From assembly GCF_014196205.1 (NCBI RefSeq), contig NZ_JACIDE010000026.1, positions 1-42,856 of the forward strand: a DNA stretch of 42,856 nt, read 5' to 3'. The notes below the pieces were generated by a model, which did not search any database, was not told the origin of the DNA, and saw only the letters and a program-made list of their open reading frames with translations. Source of the DNA: Anoxybacteroides voinovskiense. Its GTDB lineage: Bacteria > Bacillota > Bacilli > Bacillales > Anoxybacillaceae. Numbering within the stretch: the stretch's first letter is position 1; each line of letters starts with the position of its first letter. The position numbers were made by a program, and so were the translations under genes. Of this stretch, positions 1 to 9,201 are shown in pieces.

Positions 1-10
1 TTTTGCTCAT
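1..10 (-). CDS. Start of a gene running off the left edge (partial)
   Basis: On the minus strand an ATG at position 10 is followed by codons for Ser and Lys and is preceded by a purine-rich Shine-Dalgarno-like stretch (AGAAGGGGG at about 12-20). Only three codons are inside the window, so the product cannot be identified. In B. subtilis the neighbouring gene would be yjbI (truncated haemoglobin), but nothing here proves that. Confidence 0.4.
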
Positions 11-99
11 CCCCCTTCTGTTCAAGGAATCCTCCCCTTGAAACATATGGAAGAGGATTTAGCTTCCTCCCACAAACATTTTACTCATACGAATTAATA

Positions 100-127
100 A
101 GAAAAGCGGAGGCGACTGGTTAGCTGC
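100..127. repeat. Fragment of a Bacillaceae-type interspersed repeat
   Basis: The stretch starting GAAAAGCGGAGGCGACTGG resembles the left end of the GC-rich intergenic repeat seen more completely at 7194-7300 (GAAAAGCGCAAAGTGCCCG). Only the first 25-30 bases are present, so it is probably a truncated copy. The similarity is judged by eye. Confidence 0.35.
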
Positions 128-135
128 GAAAATAC

Positions 136-162
136 AACACCTCCCTTGTCATGGGAGGTGTT
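136..162 (-). terminator. Hairpin at the end of yjbJ
   Basis: A perfect 10-bp stem (AACACCTCCC / GGGAGGTGTT) with a 7-nt loop reaches the yjbJ stop codon. On the minus strand there is no long U-tract after it, so it may act as an mRNA-stabilising or weak termination hairpin. Confidence 0.6.
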
Positions 163-763
163 AGGAATAATAGGTGTTTAATATTTTCTCGACATACGCT
201 TTTGTTTCGCGAAACGGTGGAATTCCTCCGTAACGGTCGACATTTCCTGGTCCGGCGTTGTAGGCAGCGAGCGCAAGTTCAAGATCGCCATCGTATCGAT
301 CGAGCAACTGGCGTAAATATTTCGTTCCGCCTTCAATATTTTGCGCTGGGTCAAATACATTCGTGACACCAAGCATTTTCGCCGTACTTGGCATGAGTTG
401 CATTAAGCCCGCAGCACCTACACGGCTCACGGCATTTGTACGGAAATTCGACTCATGGCGAATAACGGCTTTAATAAGCTGTGGATCGATATTATATTTT
501 TCCGCTGTTTTTTCAATGATGTCATCGAGCGATTTTGTGGCTAGCGGCGCTACTTTTAGTTCGTTTGAGCTATAGGTTGCTTCAAACGGCATTGGCGAAA
601 TGCTCGGTTGTTCTTGTTTGTCTATGGAAGGGAGTGAAAATTTTGTTAACAGCTCTTGGAAAGACGTTCCCTCCTCGAACAATTGGCTTGGCGGTGACGG
701 CTGATTAGAAAAAGACCGCAGCGCCTGAAGTTCCATCCACATTTTTACTTGTTGAATGTTCAC
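161..763 (-). CDS. yjbJ: Lytic transglycosylase, YjbJ-like
   Basis: The 200-aa protein has a C-terminal SLT (goose-lysozyme-like) domain from about residue 80. The visible motifs are IRHESNF (catalytic Glu), [13 protein letters not shown] and [12 protein letters not shown]. Enzymes of this family cleave the MurNAc-GlcNAc bond of peptidoglycan to give 1,6-anhydro-muropeptides. No clear signal peptide is visible at the N-terminus, so the export route is uncertain. The start is GTG at 763, which overlaps the stop of the upstream CYTH gene in a GTGA arrangement, indicating translational coupling. Gene order matches B. subtilis yjbK-yjbJ. Confidence 0.88.
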   Translation of the reverse strand: MNIQQVKMWMELQALRSFSNQPSPPSQLFEEGTSFQELLTKFSLPSIDKQEQPSISPMPFEATYSSNELKVAPLATKSLDDIIEKTAEKYNIDPQLIKAVIRHESNFRTNAVSRVGAAGLMQLMPSTAKMLGVTNVFDPAQNIEGGTKYLRQLLDRYDGDLELALAAYNAGPGNVDRYGGIPPFRETKAYVEKILNTYYS

Positions 764-1350
764 CGTTGTTCCTCCGCTTCATATTTTTTCGCATAAAATC
801 GCTTTATTTTGTTTTTCGTTGGACGAATAGGAATATTCATTGTAGTAAGTAACTGCTCAAATATCGCTTTTCCGCGCACACGATCAGTCGCCTCGTATTC
901 GATTTCATAGTCTTCCGTTTGCAAATAAAGGCTGTGGTCAAGCACAAGCAGACCGCCTTCATACGGCAATTCGGCGCGATAAGTAGCTAATGTGCCAAAA
1001 TAGCGAATGGTATTAGAAACGACACCAAGCGACTGCAATAGTGCTGCCATTTCGCTTGGAAAAGCGCTTGCTCCTTTCAATAGCATTTCCGCTTCTTCTG
1101 TCGTCAATGGCTCATGTGTTTCTAGTAGCCCTTCCTCTATTGTTTGTTTTAATGTTAACGTGTAGGTGTGTTGTTTCATGCGAATGCGCAGCGCCGCTCC
1201 TTTTTCTTTGAGCGAAAACGTTGGTGTGTCAAAATAATGGTTTTCTTGATACGAAAAAGCGTCGTCATCGATGTGAAACGCTTGCTTCATACGTAAAAAC
1301 TCATCTTTCGTCAACATATTTTTAAATTCAATCTCTACTTCTTGCCTCAT
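760..1350 (-). CDS. yjbK: CYTH-domain protein, YjbK-like
   Basis: The protein has about 196 aa. It carries the CYTH (triphosphate tunnel metalloenzyme) signature EIEFK (ExExK) at residues 5-9, followed by alternating charged beta strands such as ALRIRMK and YTLTLKQ that would line a phosphate-binding tunnel. Family members hydrolyse inorganic triphosphate or act on other phosphate esters; the substrate here is unknown. ATG 1350 is preferred over GTG 1353 because it sits better behind GGAAGGGG. It is coupled to yjbJ and divergent from yjbL. Confidence 0.88.
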   Translation of the reverse strand: MRQEVEIEFKNMLTKDEFLRMKQAFHIDDDAFSYQENHYFDTPTFSLKEKGAALRIRMKQHTYTLTLKQTIEEGLLETHEPLTTEEAEMLLKGASAFPSEMAALLQSLGVVSNTIRYFGTLATYRAELPYEGGLLVLDHSLYLQTEDYEIEYEATDRVRGKAIFEQLLTTMNIPIRPTKNKIKRFYAKKYEAEEQR

Positions 1351-1473
1351 CACTCTAACCCCTTCCTTACATTTATTATGAAATGTTTCCGTTGGAATAG
1401 CAATGGTTTATTATGCATAGGTTGAGTATGGTAAAATAGAAGCTGGATTGTTTGATGGGAAGGAGATTATGCG

Positions 1474-1848
1474 ATGCGAAAAACGATACGAATTACTAGA
1501 GCAGAAAAACGAGGCAATGAGCTTTGGTTAGTGAGTGATACGCCATCATTTTCGATAGAAGGAGCTGTCCCGAAATGCTACATGCTTGTCAATTCGGATG
1601 AACAAGCGTTTGTTTATATCATAGAGAAGGACGATGAATTTGTGTACGTGTCCATTCCACAACCGTGCTGGAAAGAAATAAAAGAAGTGCTTACAGAGCC
1701 GTTGACGGTCTGGCTACAAGATGGAACGAACCAGCTTGAACTCATTGGATTTTCCGAAGAGCTTGCGTATTTAATTGAAAATATTGCAGGAAATGCGAAC
1801 TACGGTGAAGAAATGGAGAAAGCGGTAAAAGAGACGTTTCTTACATAA
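1474..1848 (+). CDS. yjbL: YjbL-like hypothetical protein
   Basis: This 124-aa soluble protein is mostly beta strands in its first 90 residues and acidic at the C-terminus. I recognise no catalytic motif. It has a good Shine-Dalgarno (AAGGAG) and lies 17 bp before the alarmone synthase gene, the same position as yjbL in B. subtilis. The assignment rests on synteny and length, and the function is unknown. Confidence 0.75.
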   Translation: MRKTIRITRAEKRGNELWLVSDTPSFSIEGAVPKCYMLVNSDEQAFVYIIEKDDEFVYVSIPQPCWKEIKEVLTEPLTVWLQDGTNQLELIGFSEELAYLIENIAGNANYGEEMEKAVKETFLT

Positions 1849-1865
1849 TCGGTGGTGGTGGAAAT

Positions 1866-2504
1866 ATGGTGAAGCATTGGGATTTATTTTTAGCTCCGTA
1901 TAAACAAGCAGTGGAAGAGTTAAAAGTAAAATTAAAGGGGATGCGGACTCAATTTGAAATGCAAGGTCTTCATTCCCCAATTGAATTTGTGACGGGAAGA
2001 GTCAAGCCAATTGCAAGCATTCTTGATAAAGCGCAAAAGAAAAATATTCCGCTTGATCAGCTAGAAGAAAAAATGCAAGATATCGCCGGCATTCGTATGA
2101 TGTGCCAATTTGTTGATGATATAAAAACGGTTGTCGAACTATTGCGCCGGCGCAAAGACTTCGAAATCGTGGAAGAGCGGGATTATATTACGCAAAAAAA
2201 AGAGAGCGGCTATCGCTCGTACCATGTCGTCATTCGTTATCCGGTGCAAACGATTGATGGAGAGAAAAACATTTTAGCGGAAATTCAAATTCGTACGCTA
2301 GCGATGAATTTTTGGGCAACAATTGAACATTCTTTAAATTATAAATATAGCGGCCGCTTTCCAGAAGATATTAAAGCTCGTCTGCAACGAGCAGCGGAGG
2401 CAGCGTATTTGTTAGATGAAGAAATGTCGAAAATCCGTTTCGAAATTCAAGAGGCGCAAGCAGTTTTTTCACGAAAACAAGAAGCAAAAGGGGACGAACG
2501 ATGA
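1866..2504 (+). CDS. yjbM: Small alarmone synthetase (RelQ/YjbM type)
   Basis: The protein has 212 aa, the usual length of small single-domain (p)ppGpp synthetases, which transfer pyrophosphate from ATP to GTP/GDP without a hydrolase domain. Visible RelA/SpoT synthetase motifs include [14 protein letters not shown], the [12 protein letters not shown] strand and the EIQIRT motif with the catalytic Glu near residue 140. It ends with ATGA overlapping the NAD kinase start, so the two are co-translated. The Shine-Dalgarno is weak (GGTGGTGG), which could keep expression low. Confidence 0.92.
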   Translation: MVKHWDLFLAPYKQAVEELKVKLKGMRTQFEMQGLHSPIEFVTGRVKPIASILDKAQKKNIPLDQLEEKMQDIAGIRMMCQFVDDIKTVVELLRRRKDFEIVEERDYITQKKESGYRSYHVVIRYPVQTIDGEKNILAEIQIRTLAMNFWATIEHSLNYKYSGRFPEDIKARLQRAAEAAYLLDEEMSKIRFEIQEAQAVFSRKQEAKGDER

Positions 2505-3316
2505 GGGAGAAACAACAACCATTAAAATTTGCCGTTACTTCCAAAGGGGACGCCACGTCCAATTCACTCATGCAAAAAATAAAAAACTACTTAATCGATT
2601 TTGGACTTATTTACGATGAAGACGGACCGGACATTGTCATTTCTGTTGGCGGAGATGGAACGCTATTGTATGCGTTCCACCGCTATTGCCGCCGGTTGGA
2701 CAAGACGGCGTTTGTCGGGGTGCATACTGGGCACTTAGGATTTTACGCCGATTGGGTGCCAGAAGAAATTGAAAAGTTAGTCATTGCGATTGCCAAAACC
2801 CCATATCAAATCGTCGAATACCCGTTGCTTGAAGTGATTATTCGTTACGTAAGCGGCGGAAAAGAAGCGCGCTATCTAGCGCTGAACGAATGTACGGTTA
2901 AGAGTGTGAGCGGCACATTAGTGATGGACGTAGAAATTAAAGGGGAATTGTTTGAAACGTTTCGTGGCGATGGTCTTTGTGTATCCACTCCTTCCGGGAG
3001 CACCGCTTATAATAAAGCATTGGGAGGAGCGATTTTACATCCGTCGCTAGAGGCGATTCAAGTAGCGGAGATGGCGTCCATCAATAATCGCGTGTTCCGG
3101 ACGATTGGTTCCCCGCTCATTCTTCCGGCGCACCATACGTGCATGTTAAAGCCGGTAAATCAAGTCGATTTTCACGTTTCTGTTGACCATTTATCGCTGC
3201 TTCATAAAGACGTGAAATCGATTCAATTTCGCGTCGCAGACGAAAAAATCCGCTTCGCCCGCTTCCGCCCGTTCCCGTTTTGGAAACGAGTGCGCGATTC
3301 GTTTATTGCGGACTAA
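2501..3316 (+). CDS. nadF: NAD kinase
   Basis: The 271-aa protein is an ATP-NAD kinase (PpnK family) that phosphorylates NAD to NADP. The hallmark GGDGT motif lies at about residues 50-54 ([14 protein letters not shown]), followed by [16 protein letters not shown] and the Gly-rich nucleotide-binding stretch [16 protein letters not shown]. It overlaps yjbM by four bases and precedes the pseudouridine synthase gene, as in B. subtilis. Confidence 0.95.
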   Translation: MREKQQPLKFAVTSKGDATSNSLMQKIKNYLIDFGLIYDEDGPDIVISVGGDGTLLYAFHRYCRRLDKTAFVGVHTGHLGFYADWVPEEIEKLVIAIAKTPYQIVEYPLLEVIIRYVSGGKEARYLALNECTVKSVSGTLVMDVEIKGELFETFRGDGLCVSTPSGSTAYNKALGGAILHPSLEAIQVAEMASINNRVFRTIGSPLILPAHHTCMLKPVNQVDFHVSVDHLSLLHKDVKSIQFRVADEKIRFARFRPFPFWKRVRDSFIAD

Positions 3317-3334
3317 TAAAGAAGGATGGCAGAC

Positions 3335-4240
3335 ATGTTGAAGCGGTTTACATTGCAATGGACGATAGGGGAAAAAGAAGGCGGAAAGCTCGTTCGTGAT
3401 TTTTTAAAAGAGCAACAAATTTCTCGGACGGCATTGACCGATATTAAGTTTCGTGGTGGGGCGCTAGAAGTAGATGGGAAAGAAGTTACCGTCCGCCATC
3501 TTTTGCGGCGTGGCGAGACGTTGACTGTGTTTTTTCCGCCGGAAGAACGAAGCGAAGATATGAAGCCAGAGCCGCTCCCGTTAGAAATCATATATGAAGA
3601 TGAGTACGTATTAGTGGTGAATAAACCTCCTCATATGGCGACGATTCCGTCGCGTGAACATCGAAATGGGACGTTAGCTAACGCATTGTTACATCATTTT
3701 GATGCCCAGCAACTACCATCCACTGTTCATATTGTCACACGGCTTGACCGCGACACGTCAGGTCTTGTGCTTGTTGCGAAACATCGTCATGTGCATCATT
3801 TATTGACCGAATGGCAAAAGCGCGGACACGTGAAACGGCAGTACGAAGCGATTTGTCACGGCATCATTCATGAAGAAAATGGAACAATCGACGCGCCAAT
3901 CGGGAGAAAAGAGGATAGCATTATGGAACGGGAAGTTCGCGCAGATGGACAACGGGCGGTGACGCATTTTCGCGTAGTAGCTCGCTTCGAGGCGTATACG
4001 CATGTCGCGCTGGAATTAGAAACTGGGCGAACGCATCAAATTCGCGTCCATCTTGCGCATTTAGGTCACCCATTACTTGGGGACGATTTGTATGGAGGAA
4101 GCCGCGCGCTAATTGCTCGACAAGCGCTCCATAGTAAAGTGCTCACCTTTTACCATCCGTTCCATCACCAAACATATCGCTTCGAAAGCTCGCTTCCTGA
4201 AGATATGCAATTATTAATAAACGGGCCACGTCATTCGTGA
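3335..4240 (+). CDS. yjbO: RluA-family pseudouridine synthase, YjbO-like
   Basis: This protein of about 301 aa isomerises uridine to pseudouridine in RNA, probably rRNA. The catalytic motif RLDRDTSGL lies near residues 136-144, with the active Asp in it. Further family signatures are the [28 protein letters not shown] region and a short S4-like N-terminal part (residues 1-75). ATG 3335 is preferred because the Shine-Dalgarno AAGAAGG abuts the earlier in-frame ATG at 3326. Its 3' end overlaps the convergent prpE gene by 10 bp. Confidence 0.93.
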   Translation: MLKRFTLQWTIGEKEGGKLVRDFLKEQQISRTALTDIKFRGGALEVDGKEVTVRHLLRRGETLTVFFPPEERSEDMKPEPLPLEIIYEDEYVLVVNKPPHMATIPSREHRNGTLANALLHHFDAQQLPSTVHIVTRLDRDTSGLVLVAKHRHVHHLLTEWQKRGHVKRQYEAICHGIIHEENGTIDAPIGRKEDSIMEREVRADGQRAVTHFRVVARFEAYTHVALELETGRTHQIRVHLAHLGHPLLGDDLYGGSRALIARQALHSKVLTFYHPFHHQTYRFESSLPEDMQLLINGPRHS

Positions 4241-4251
4241 GCCCGTTTTTC
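4219..4251. terminator. Bidirectional terminator shared by yjbO and prpE
   Basis: A hairpin with arms AAACGGG / CCCGTTT, extended by CACG / CGTG after one mismatch, is flanked by T on one side and A on the other. It overlaps the stop codons of both convergent genes, so the terminator lies inside coding sequence. Confidence 0.75.
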
Positions 4252-4986
4252 AGCAAACGATCGAAATTTTTCTGGTACGTATGGCATCGAGGAAGGGATT
4301 GAAACCGTCTCCATTTCCGGATAGCGAAGCGCAGTTAGCGCGCCACCGAAGACACAACCTGTATCGATATTAACGGTTCGGTTCACAAACCGCGGCGCTT
4401 GGACAGGGGTATGACCGTATACGATCCATGCCACCCCATGGTAATGTTTCGCCCAGTCGCGACGGACTGGCGTACCGTCCGGATTCGTTTCCCCAGTAAT
4501 ATCTCCGTACAAGACGAACGTCTGCACTTTTTTGTCACGCCTGCCGATATACTCTTGACGAATGCCGGCATGAGCGATAATGACCTTTCCGTCGTCTAGG
4601 CGGGCATATAATGGTGCCTGCTCATAAAGCGTCATAAATTTCTTTTTGATGGTCTCCTGCTCTGTTAGTGATAGTGCTTTATATTCCGCGACGGTTGTTT
4701 CAAGCCCGTGCGTAATTTGCACGTTGCGCCCAAGAAAAAAACGGTACAACTTATTACAATGATTTCCTGGTACGTAGTAAGCTAACTCGTTTTCGACAAG
4801 CGAATAAACGGTCTCGATCGTTTGCAACGACTGTGGGCCGCGGTCGGTTAAGTCGCCGACAAATCCGAGTTTCCGACCTTTTGGGTGAATCGGAATGCCG
4901 CTTTCCCATTTGTAGCCTAGCGTTTTCGTTAATGCGACAAACTCGGCATAACAGCCGTGAATATCACCGATGATGTCGATGTTCAT
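4231..4986 (-). CDS. prpE: Bis(5'-nucleosyl)-tetraphosphatase / PPP-family phosphatase PrpE
   Basis: The 251-aa protein is a metal-dependent PPP-family phosphatase. It shows the three metal-site motifs GDIHGCY (residues 7-13), [10 protein letters not shown] and VPGNHCNKL, and the later HAG and YGHTPV motifs. B. subtilis PrpE hydrolyses diadenosine tetraphosphate and protein phospho-tyrosine and is reported to affect spore germination. It is monocistronic and convergent with yjbO. Confidence 0.93.
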   Translation of the reverse strand: MNIDIIGDIHGCYAEFVALTKTLGYKWESGIPIHPKGRKLGFVGDLTDRGPQSLQTIETVYSLVENELAYYVPGNHCNKLYRFFLGRNVQITHGLETTVAEYKALSLTEQETIKKKFMTLYEQAPLYARLDDGKVIIAHAGIRQEYIGRRDKKVQTFVLYGDITGETNPDGTPVRRDWAKHYHGVAWIVYGHTPVQAPRFVNRTVNIDTGCVFGGALTALRYPEMETVSIPSSMPYVPEKFRSFAEKRAHE

Positions 4987-5032
4987 TTTCTCACCTGCTT
5001 CTACTTTTTACGATGTCACCATAACACGCGGT

Positions 5033-6208
5033 TTATTCGTCTGAAGAAAACATAAATTTTTTCGTGCGGGAACGGACGTTTAAGACGAGACCAATCGCCA
5101 ACATATACGTCGCCAATGAACTTCCTCCGTAGCTGACAAACGGAAGTGGTAAACCAGTTATTGGAAGTAACCCGATCGTCATTCCAACGTTTTGGAACAC
5201 TTGAAACGTAATCATGCCGATAACGCCGGCGCATAAGTAGCTGCCATATACGTCGTGGCTTTCGAGCGCAATATGAATCATTCGGTAGACAAGCAAGAAA
5301 AAGAGTGAAACGACGATGCTAGCACCAACAAACCCAAACTGTTCGGCGATAATGCCAAAAATAAAGTCGGTATGCGCTTCTGGCAAATAGACATCTAAGT
5401 TTTTATATCCTTTGCCATACATCTCTCCTGATCCGATCGCTAAAAGGGAGCGAATAAGCTGAAACCCTTGCTCGTTCGAATATTCGTACGGCGCTAGCCA
5501 ACCGTAAAATCGGTCAAGTTGATACTCTTTCAAAATATATTTATGAAAAAAGTCAGGGAATTGAAAGAAAACAAATACGAGCACAGAAACCGCAAATACT
5601 CCACTGAATAAAATTCCTAAAATAATGCGCCAACGAATGCCCGATACAAGTACGAGCGAAGCGGCAATCGCCATATACACCATCGACATTCCCATGTCCG
5701 GCTGACGAATTAAGAGAAATAGCGGTGGAGCTAGCGCAAGTGCAATTTTCCCTAATAGTTTAAAATCGTCTTCAACCGTCGGCTCCGGATATGTTTCCCG
5801 ATGGTTGACGATCATTCGGCTAATGACAATAATCATAAAAATTTTCATTAATTCGGATGGCTGGAAATTTCCCGCTCCTGGGATGGAATACCAGCTCGTT
5901 GCCCCTTTAATCGTCACCGTTCCAGGAACGTTTAGCTCAAGCCCGAGCAGTAGCACCATGCCAAAGCCGTATAAATACCACGCCACGTGGAAAAGCCGGT
6001 CGTAATCCACTAACATGGTAATGGCGATAACGAAGGCGCCAATAACATACCATTGTAGTTGCTTAGCCGCAAAGTTAATGTGTTGCAATTTTTCCGGTAA
6101 AGACGGTTGAGCGCTATGAATCGCAATCGCGCTGACGATCGCGATTAAAAATAATAGAAATAGCAAATGGTAGTCTAGCTTTTGTTGCGGCAATTTATCT
6201 TGTTCCAT
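5033..6208 (-). CDS. SEDS-family protein (FtsW/RodA/SpoVE)
   Basis: The 391-aa polytopic membrane protein has about ten hydrophobic helices. It has the conserved SEDS stretches GATSWYSIPGAGNFQPSEL and the C-terminal LPITGLPLPFVSYGGSS. SEDS proteins polymerise lipid II glycan strands together with a class B PBP. The GKGY and LPEAHTDFIFGIIAEQFGFVG motifs fit the RodA-like subgroup best. No PBP gene is adjacent, so its division, elongation or sporulation role cannot be decided. It has a good Shine-Dalgarno (GGAG) before ATG 6208. Confidence 0.9.
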   Translation of the reverse strand: MEQDKLPQQKLDYHLLFLLFLIAIVSAIAIHSAQPSLPEKLQHINFAAKQLQWYVIGAFVIAITMLVDYDRLFHVAWYLYGFGMVLLLGLELNVPGTVTIKGATSWYSIPGAGNFQPSELMKIFMIIVISRMIVNHRETYPEPTVEDDFKLLGKIALALAPPLFLLIRQPDMGMSMVYMAIAASLVLVSGIRWRIILGILFSGVFAVSVLVFVFFQFPDFFHKYILKEYQLDRFYGWLAPYEYSNEQGFQLIRSLLAIGSGEMYGKGYKNLDVYLPEAHTDFIFGIIAEQFGFVGASIVVSLFFLLVYRMIHIALESHDVYGSYLCAGVIGMITFQVFQNVGMTIGLLPITGLPLPFVSYGGSSLATYMLAIGLVLNVRSRTKKFMFSSDE

Positions 6209-6327
6209 TGTTCAATTCACTCCATTATAAAAAACTCGTCATATCCATATTAGCCAATTCCATCATTTTTGCAAAGGAAACGGCGAAAATCAAGCGGAAA
6301 AATTTTGGCGGCAGTCGAGAAATGTTA

Positions 6328-6377
6328 TTTTGCCATTTGCATTTTTTTGTTATAATAAAATTAATACTTGGTACTAA
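6328..6377 (+). promoter_or_regulatory. fabI promoter with FapR operator
   Basis: A TATAAT -10 box lies at 6351-6356, with a weak -35 around 6328-6334. Directly downstream, 6361-6377 reads TTAATACTTGGTACTAA, which closely fits the palindromic FapR box (TTAGTACC-n-GGTACTAA type) and sits over the transcription start, as in known FapR targets. FapR represses fatty acid synthesis genes and is released by malonyl-CoA. Confidence 0.78.
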
Positions 6378-6416
6378 TAACAAATAATAAATGCGGACGA
6401 TATAGGAGGAAGGCGA

Positions 6417-7193
6417 ATGACATTATCATTAAAAGGACGAACGTATGTCGTCATGGGAGTAGCAAATAAACGAAGCATTGCATGGGGGATTGCTCGCTCG
6501 CTTCATGCGGCTGGGGCACGGCTTATTTTTACATATGCGGGAGAGCGATTTGCAGATGAAGTACGAAAATTAGTGGAAACGCTTGAAGATGATACGGCGC
6601 TCGTTTTGCCGTGCGATGTGACGAGCGATGAAGAAATCGTTCGTTGTTTTGCGGAAATCAAAGAAAGAGTTGGCGTCATTCACGGGATTGCACACTGCAT
6701 CGCGTTTGCCAACAAAGATGATTTAAGCGGCGAGTACATGAACGTCAGCCGTGATGGCTTTTTATTAGCACACAATATTAGCTCGTATTCGCTAACGGCG
6801 GTAGCGCGGGCGGCGAAAGAGTTAATGACAGAAGGTGGAAGCATCGTCACGTTAACATACCTTGGCGGCGAGCGGGTCGTACAAAACTATAACGTCATGG
6901 GAGTTGCAAAAGCATCTTTAGATGCGAGCGTGAAATATTTAGCGAACGATCTAGGGAAATATGGTATTCGTGTCAACGCAATTTCTGCTGGACCAATCCG
7001 GACGTTATCTGCGAAAGGGGTTAGCGACTTTAATTCTATATTAAAAGAAATTGAAGAGCGCGCCCCACTTCGTCGGACAACGACACAAGAAGAGGTCGGG
7101 GATGCAGCGTTGTTCTTGTTCAGTGACTTATCACGCGGCATCACTGGCGAAATTATTCACGTCGATTCTGGGTACCACATTTTAGCACGTTAA
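6417..7193 (+). CDS. fabI: Enoyl-[acyl-carrier-protein] reductase (NADH), FabI
   Basis: The 258-aa short-chain dehydrogenase reduces the enoyl-ACP double bond in the last step of each fatty acid elongation cycle. It has the FabI-type cofactor motif GVANKRSIAWGIA near residues 14-26, the catalytic Y-x6-K as YNVMGVAK near residue 160, and ISAGPIRTLSAKGV, which would form the substrate and triclosan-binding loop. The start has a strong AGGAGG, and expression is probably FapR-controlled through the operator just upstream. Confidence 0.96.
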   Translation: MTLSLKGRTYVVMGVANKRSIAWGIARSLHAAGARLIFTYAGERFADEVRKLVETLEDDTALVLPCDVTSDEEIVRCFAEIKERVGVIHGIAHCIAFANKDDLSGEYMNVSRDGFLLAHNISSYSLTAVARAAKELMTEGGSIVTLTYLGGERVVQNYNVMGVAKASLDASVKYLANDLGKYGIRVNAISAGPIRTLSAKGVSDFNSILKEIEERAPLRRTTTQEEVGDAALFLFSDLSRGITGEIIHVDSGYHILAR

Positions 7194-7300
7194 GAAAAGC
7201 GCAAAGTGCCCGCCTATCGGCGAAGATCGCACAAGCCCCACCGAGGAGGGAACGCCTCGAGCCGATGGCGCTTGGAGCTAGATAGCGCTCTACCTAATCG
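7194..7300. repeat. Interspersed GC-rich intergenic repeat (REP-like)
   Basis: The stretch begins GAAAAGCGCAAAGTGCCCG and ends near GGCGCTTGGAGCTAGATAGC. It is markedly more GC-rich than its flanks and can fold on itself (GCGCTTGGAGC pairs in part with its start). I recognise this layout as a family of repeats common between genes in Geobacillus and Anoxybacillus. A partial copy lies at 100-127. Confidence 0.55.
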
Positions 7301-7327
7301 TAAAATTTTATACTTTCTTACCTTTTA

Positions 7328-7369
7328 ATAAAAATCACCTAACGGCAAGTCCGTTAGGTGATTTTTTTG
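7328..7369. terminator. Strong intrinsic terminator
   Basis: A near-perfect stem (AAAATCACCTAACGG / CCGTTAGGTGATTTT) with a 5-nt loop runs into a T-tract, with an A-tract on the other side. It ends the fabI transcript and separates it from cotO. Confidence 0.9.
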
Positions 7370-7407
7370 CCAAATGACGTAAACGAGTCGCTTTTGCCCA
7401 GTCAACG

Positions 7408-7416
7408 CATACATTA
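7408..7416 (+). promoter_or_regulatory. Possible sporulation sigma (E/K) -10 element before cotO
   Basis: CATACATTA fits the -10 pattern of the mother-cell sigma factors (sigma-E CATACAnT, sigma-K CATAnnnTA), 31 bp ahead of the cotO start. I find no convincing -35 element at the expected spacing, so this is only a candidate. Confidence 0.4.
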
Positions 7417-7446
7417 TGGTATAGACTACCGCAAGGAGGAGTAAAG

Positions 7447-7797
7447 ATGAAACAAAGCGTTCCGAACGAACCGCTTCTTTATATTGTCCAGCCGAAATTA
7501 GAGCCGAAAACGTCATATATGCAACAGCTATTTCAAACGAAAAAAACAGCAAGCCGCACAAGAGGGATGAAACAATTTCAAGAAATGACGCTAGAAGAAC
7601 AGGTGCAATTTTTAGTGAAACTTCCGCAGCAGCTCGCTACAAAATGCAAAGTTGTTACGAAAAAAGGAGTGTATGAAGGCTTTATCGCCGAATACCGAAA
7701 CGGACATATCCAATTTCAAATCGAAAAAGGGGAGAAAATTACGATTCCGTTTAAACAAGTAGAATCGGTCTCACTGATTGGACTAAAAGGGAATTAA
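7447..7797 (+). CDS. cotO: Spore coat protein CotO
   Basis: The 116-aa protein has the YjbX/CotO pattern: a basic N-terminal half (EPLLYIVQPKLEPK) and a C-terminal small beta-barrel-like half from about residue 60, with KVVTKKGVYEGFIAEYRNG and GEKITIPFKQVESVSLIG. In B. subtilis CotO controls assembly of the outer coat and crust in the mother cell. It has a strong Shine-Dalgarno (AAGGAGG) and follows fabI, as in B. subtilis. Confidence 0.85.
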   Translation: MKQSVPNEPLLYIVQPKLEPKTSYMQQLFQTKKTASRTRGMKQFQEMTLEEQVQFLVKLPQQLATKCKVVTKKGVYEGFIAEYRNGHIQFQIEKGEKITIPFKQVESVSLIGLKGN

Positions 7798-7817
7798 CCA
7801 GTCCCTACTCGTTGCTT

Positions 7818-7849
7818 CTGCCAGTGGTTAAGCTGGCAGAGTTTTTTTA
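7818..7849 (+). terminator. Terminator after cotO
   Basis: The stem TCTGCCAG / CTGGCAGA with an 8-nt loop is followed by seven or more T residues. Confidence 0.88.
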
Positions 7850-8104
7850 TACATATTATTCAAGGCGAGAGTAATAGAAAAAATGCCTTTCTTAGGATAG
7901 GCGTCTATGCATCATAAAAAACCAATCATATGTTATTAGTAGTATTTCAGCACACGAGTGTTGATTATCCATTGTTTTACGAAAAAACACAAAATCATAC
8001 GGCAGAAACGCTAGGAATCGAACGGTAGCAACTGAATGGTTAACCAACACGCCTAATTTCAGCAAATGGAAAACGCACGTGCTATTTCATAAGGAGGGGA
8101 TTGT
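7850..8104. other. Intergenic gap, possible decayed coding remnant
   Basis: No intact gene lies between cotO and cotS. A 32-codon stretch from ATG 7930 (MLLVVFQHTSVDYP...) ends at a stop, and another frame further on reads LTNTPNFSKWKTHVLFHKEG. Together they look like pieces of a frameshifted gene, but I do not recognise the family. CATATGTTA at 7927-7935 also fits a sigma-K -10 box, without a clear -35. Confidence 0.3.
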
Positions 8105-9199
8105 GTGGAACGAACGACCATCGAACCATGGATTGTCGATGAAACGACCGATGATTTTTTTGTACCTGATTATATTGAAGAAATTGCCGAGGACGTGTTA
8201 ACACACTACAATTTATCGGTAAAAAATCGGCAAGTGGTTACTACGAAGCCAGACAAAGGCGGAGCTATTTGGAAAATGGAAACAAACGAAGGACCGAAAA
8301 GCTTAAAACTATTGCATCGCCGGCCAACAAGGAGCTTATTTAGCTTAGGAGCGCAAGCGTATTTAGTCGAAGAGAAAGAAGCAAGAGTGCCGCCAATTAT
8401 TAAAACAAAAGCGGGAGAGAACTATGTAGAAGCAGGGGGGAAATTATGGTTCGTTGCCGAATGGATTGAGCCATTGACGCCGGTCACGAAAGATTTAGAA
8501 GGAGCAAAACAGCTTTGTTACGCACTTGGCGAATTTCATCGCTTAAGCAAAGGCTACACGCCACCAAAGCAGGCGGAAGTTGCTTCTAGGGTGCGAAAGT
8601 GGCCAAAAAGCTACCAAAAAATGATGACGAAAATGGCATGGTTTCGCAATATTGCTAATGCGTATCGCGAACTGCCAGCAAGCCCTTCTTTATTGGAAGT
8701 CGTCGATGAATTTGCCGAACAAGCAAAACGAGGGCTTGAACGGCTACATCAATCAAGCTACGACGAATTAAGTAAACTCGGCAATGCATATTGGGGACTT
8801 GTGCACCAAGACTACGGATGGTCAAACGGACAGATGGGGAAAGATGGGATGTGGATTATTGATTTAGATGGGGTTGCATTTGATTTGCCGATTCGTGACT
8901 TACGTAAGCTCATTAGTGGAACGATGGCTGACTTATACCGCTGGGACGCTACATGGGTGCGAGAAATGATTCAGGCATATGATGAAGCGAATCCCCTTAC
9001 GAAAGAGCTATATGAAATTTTGCTCATTGATTTAGCGATGCCGAACGAATTTTACAAAAATATAAAAGAAATCGTCTATGAGCCGGAAGCATTTCTTGGA
9101 GAAGAAACGAAGCTGCTCATTCAAACGATTGTTGACACCGATCAGTCGAAATGGCCGGTATTAGAAGACATTCAAAATGACTGGAAAGGGAGGGGATAG
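8105..9199 (+). CDS. cotS: Spore coat kinase-like protein, CotS family
   Basis: The 364-aa protein belongs to the CotS/CotI/YutH family, which has a choline-kinase-type fold. The catalytic-loop-like motif VHQDYGWSNGQ (HxD...N) lies near residues 233-243 and the metal-binding IIDLDG near 251. A basic, Lys-poor N-lobe precedes them. In B. subtilis CotS family proteins are coat components made in the mother cell, and one member, CotH, phosphorylates coat proteins by a different fold. Start is GTG 8105 after AAGGAGGGG. It is followed by cotSA with a 2-bp gap, the pairing known from B. subtilis. Confidence 0.85.
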   Translation: MERTTIEPWIVDETTDDFFVPDYIEEIAEDVLTHYNLSVKNRQVVTTKPDKGGAIWKMETNEGPKSLKLLHRRPTRSLFSLGAQAYLVEEKEARVPPIIKTKAGENYVEAGGKLWFVAEWIEPLTPVTKDLEGAKQLCYALGEFHRLSKGYTPPKQAEVASRVRKWPKSYQKMMTKMAWFRNIANAYRELPASPSLLEVVDEFAEQAKRGLERLHQSSYDELSKLGNAYWGLVHQDYGWSNGQMGKDGMWIIDLDGVAFDLPIRDLRKLISGTMADLYRWDATWVREMIQAYDEANPLTKELYEILLIDLAMPNEFYKNIKEIVYEPEAFLGEETKLLIQTIVDTDQSKWPVLEDIQNDWKGRG

Positions 9200-9201
9200 C
9201 G

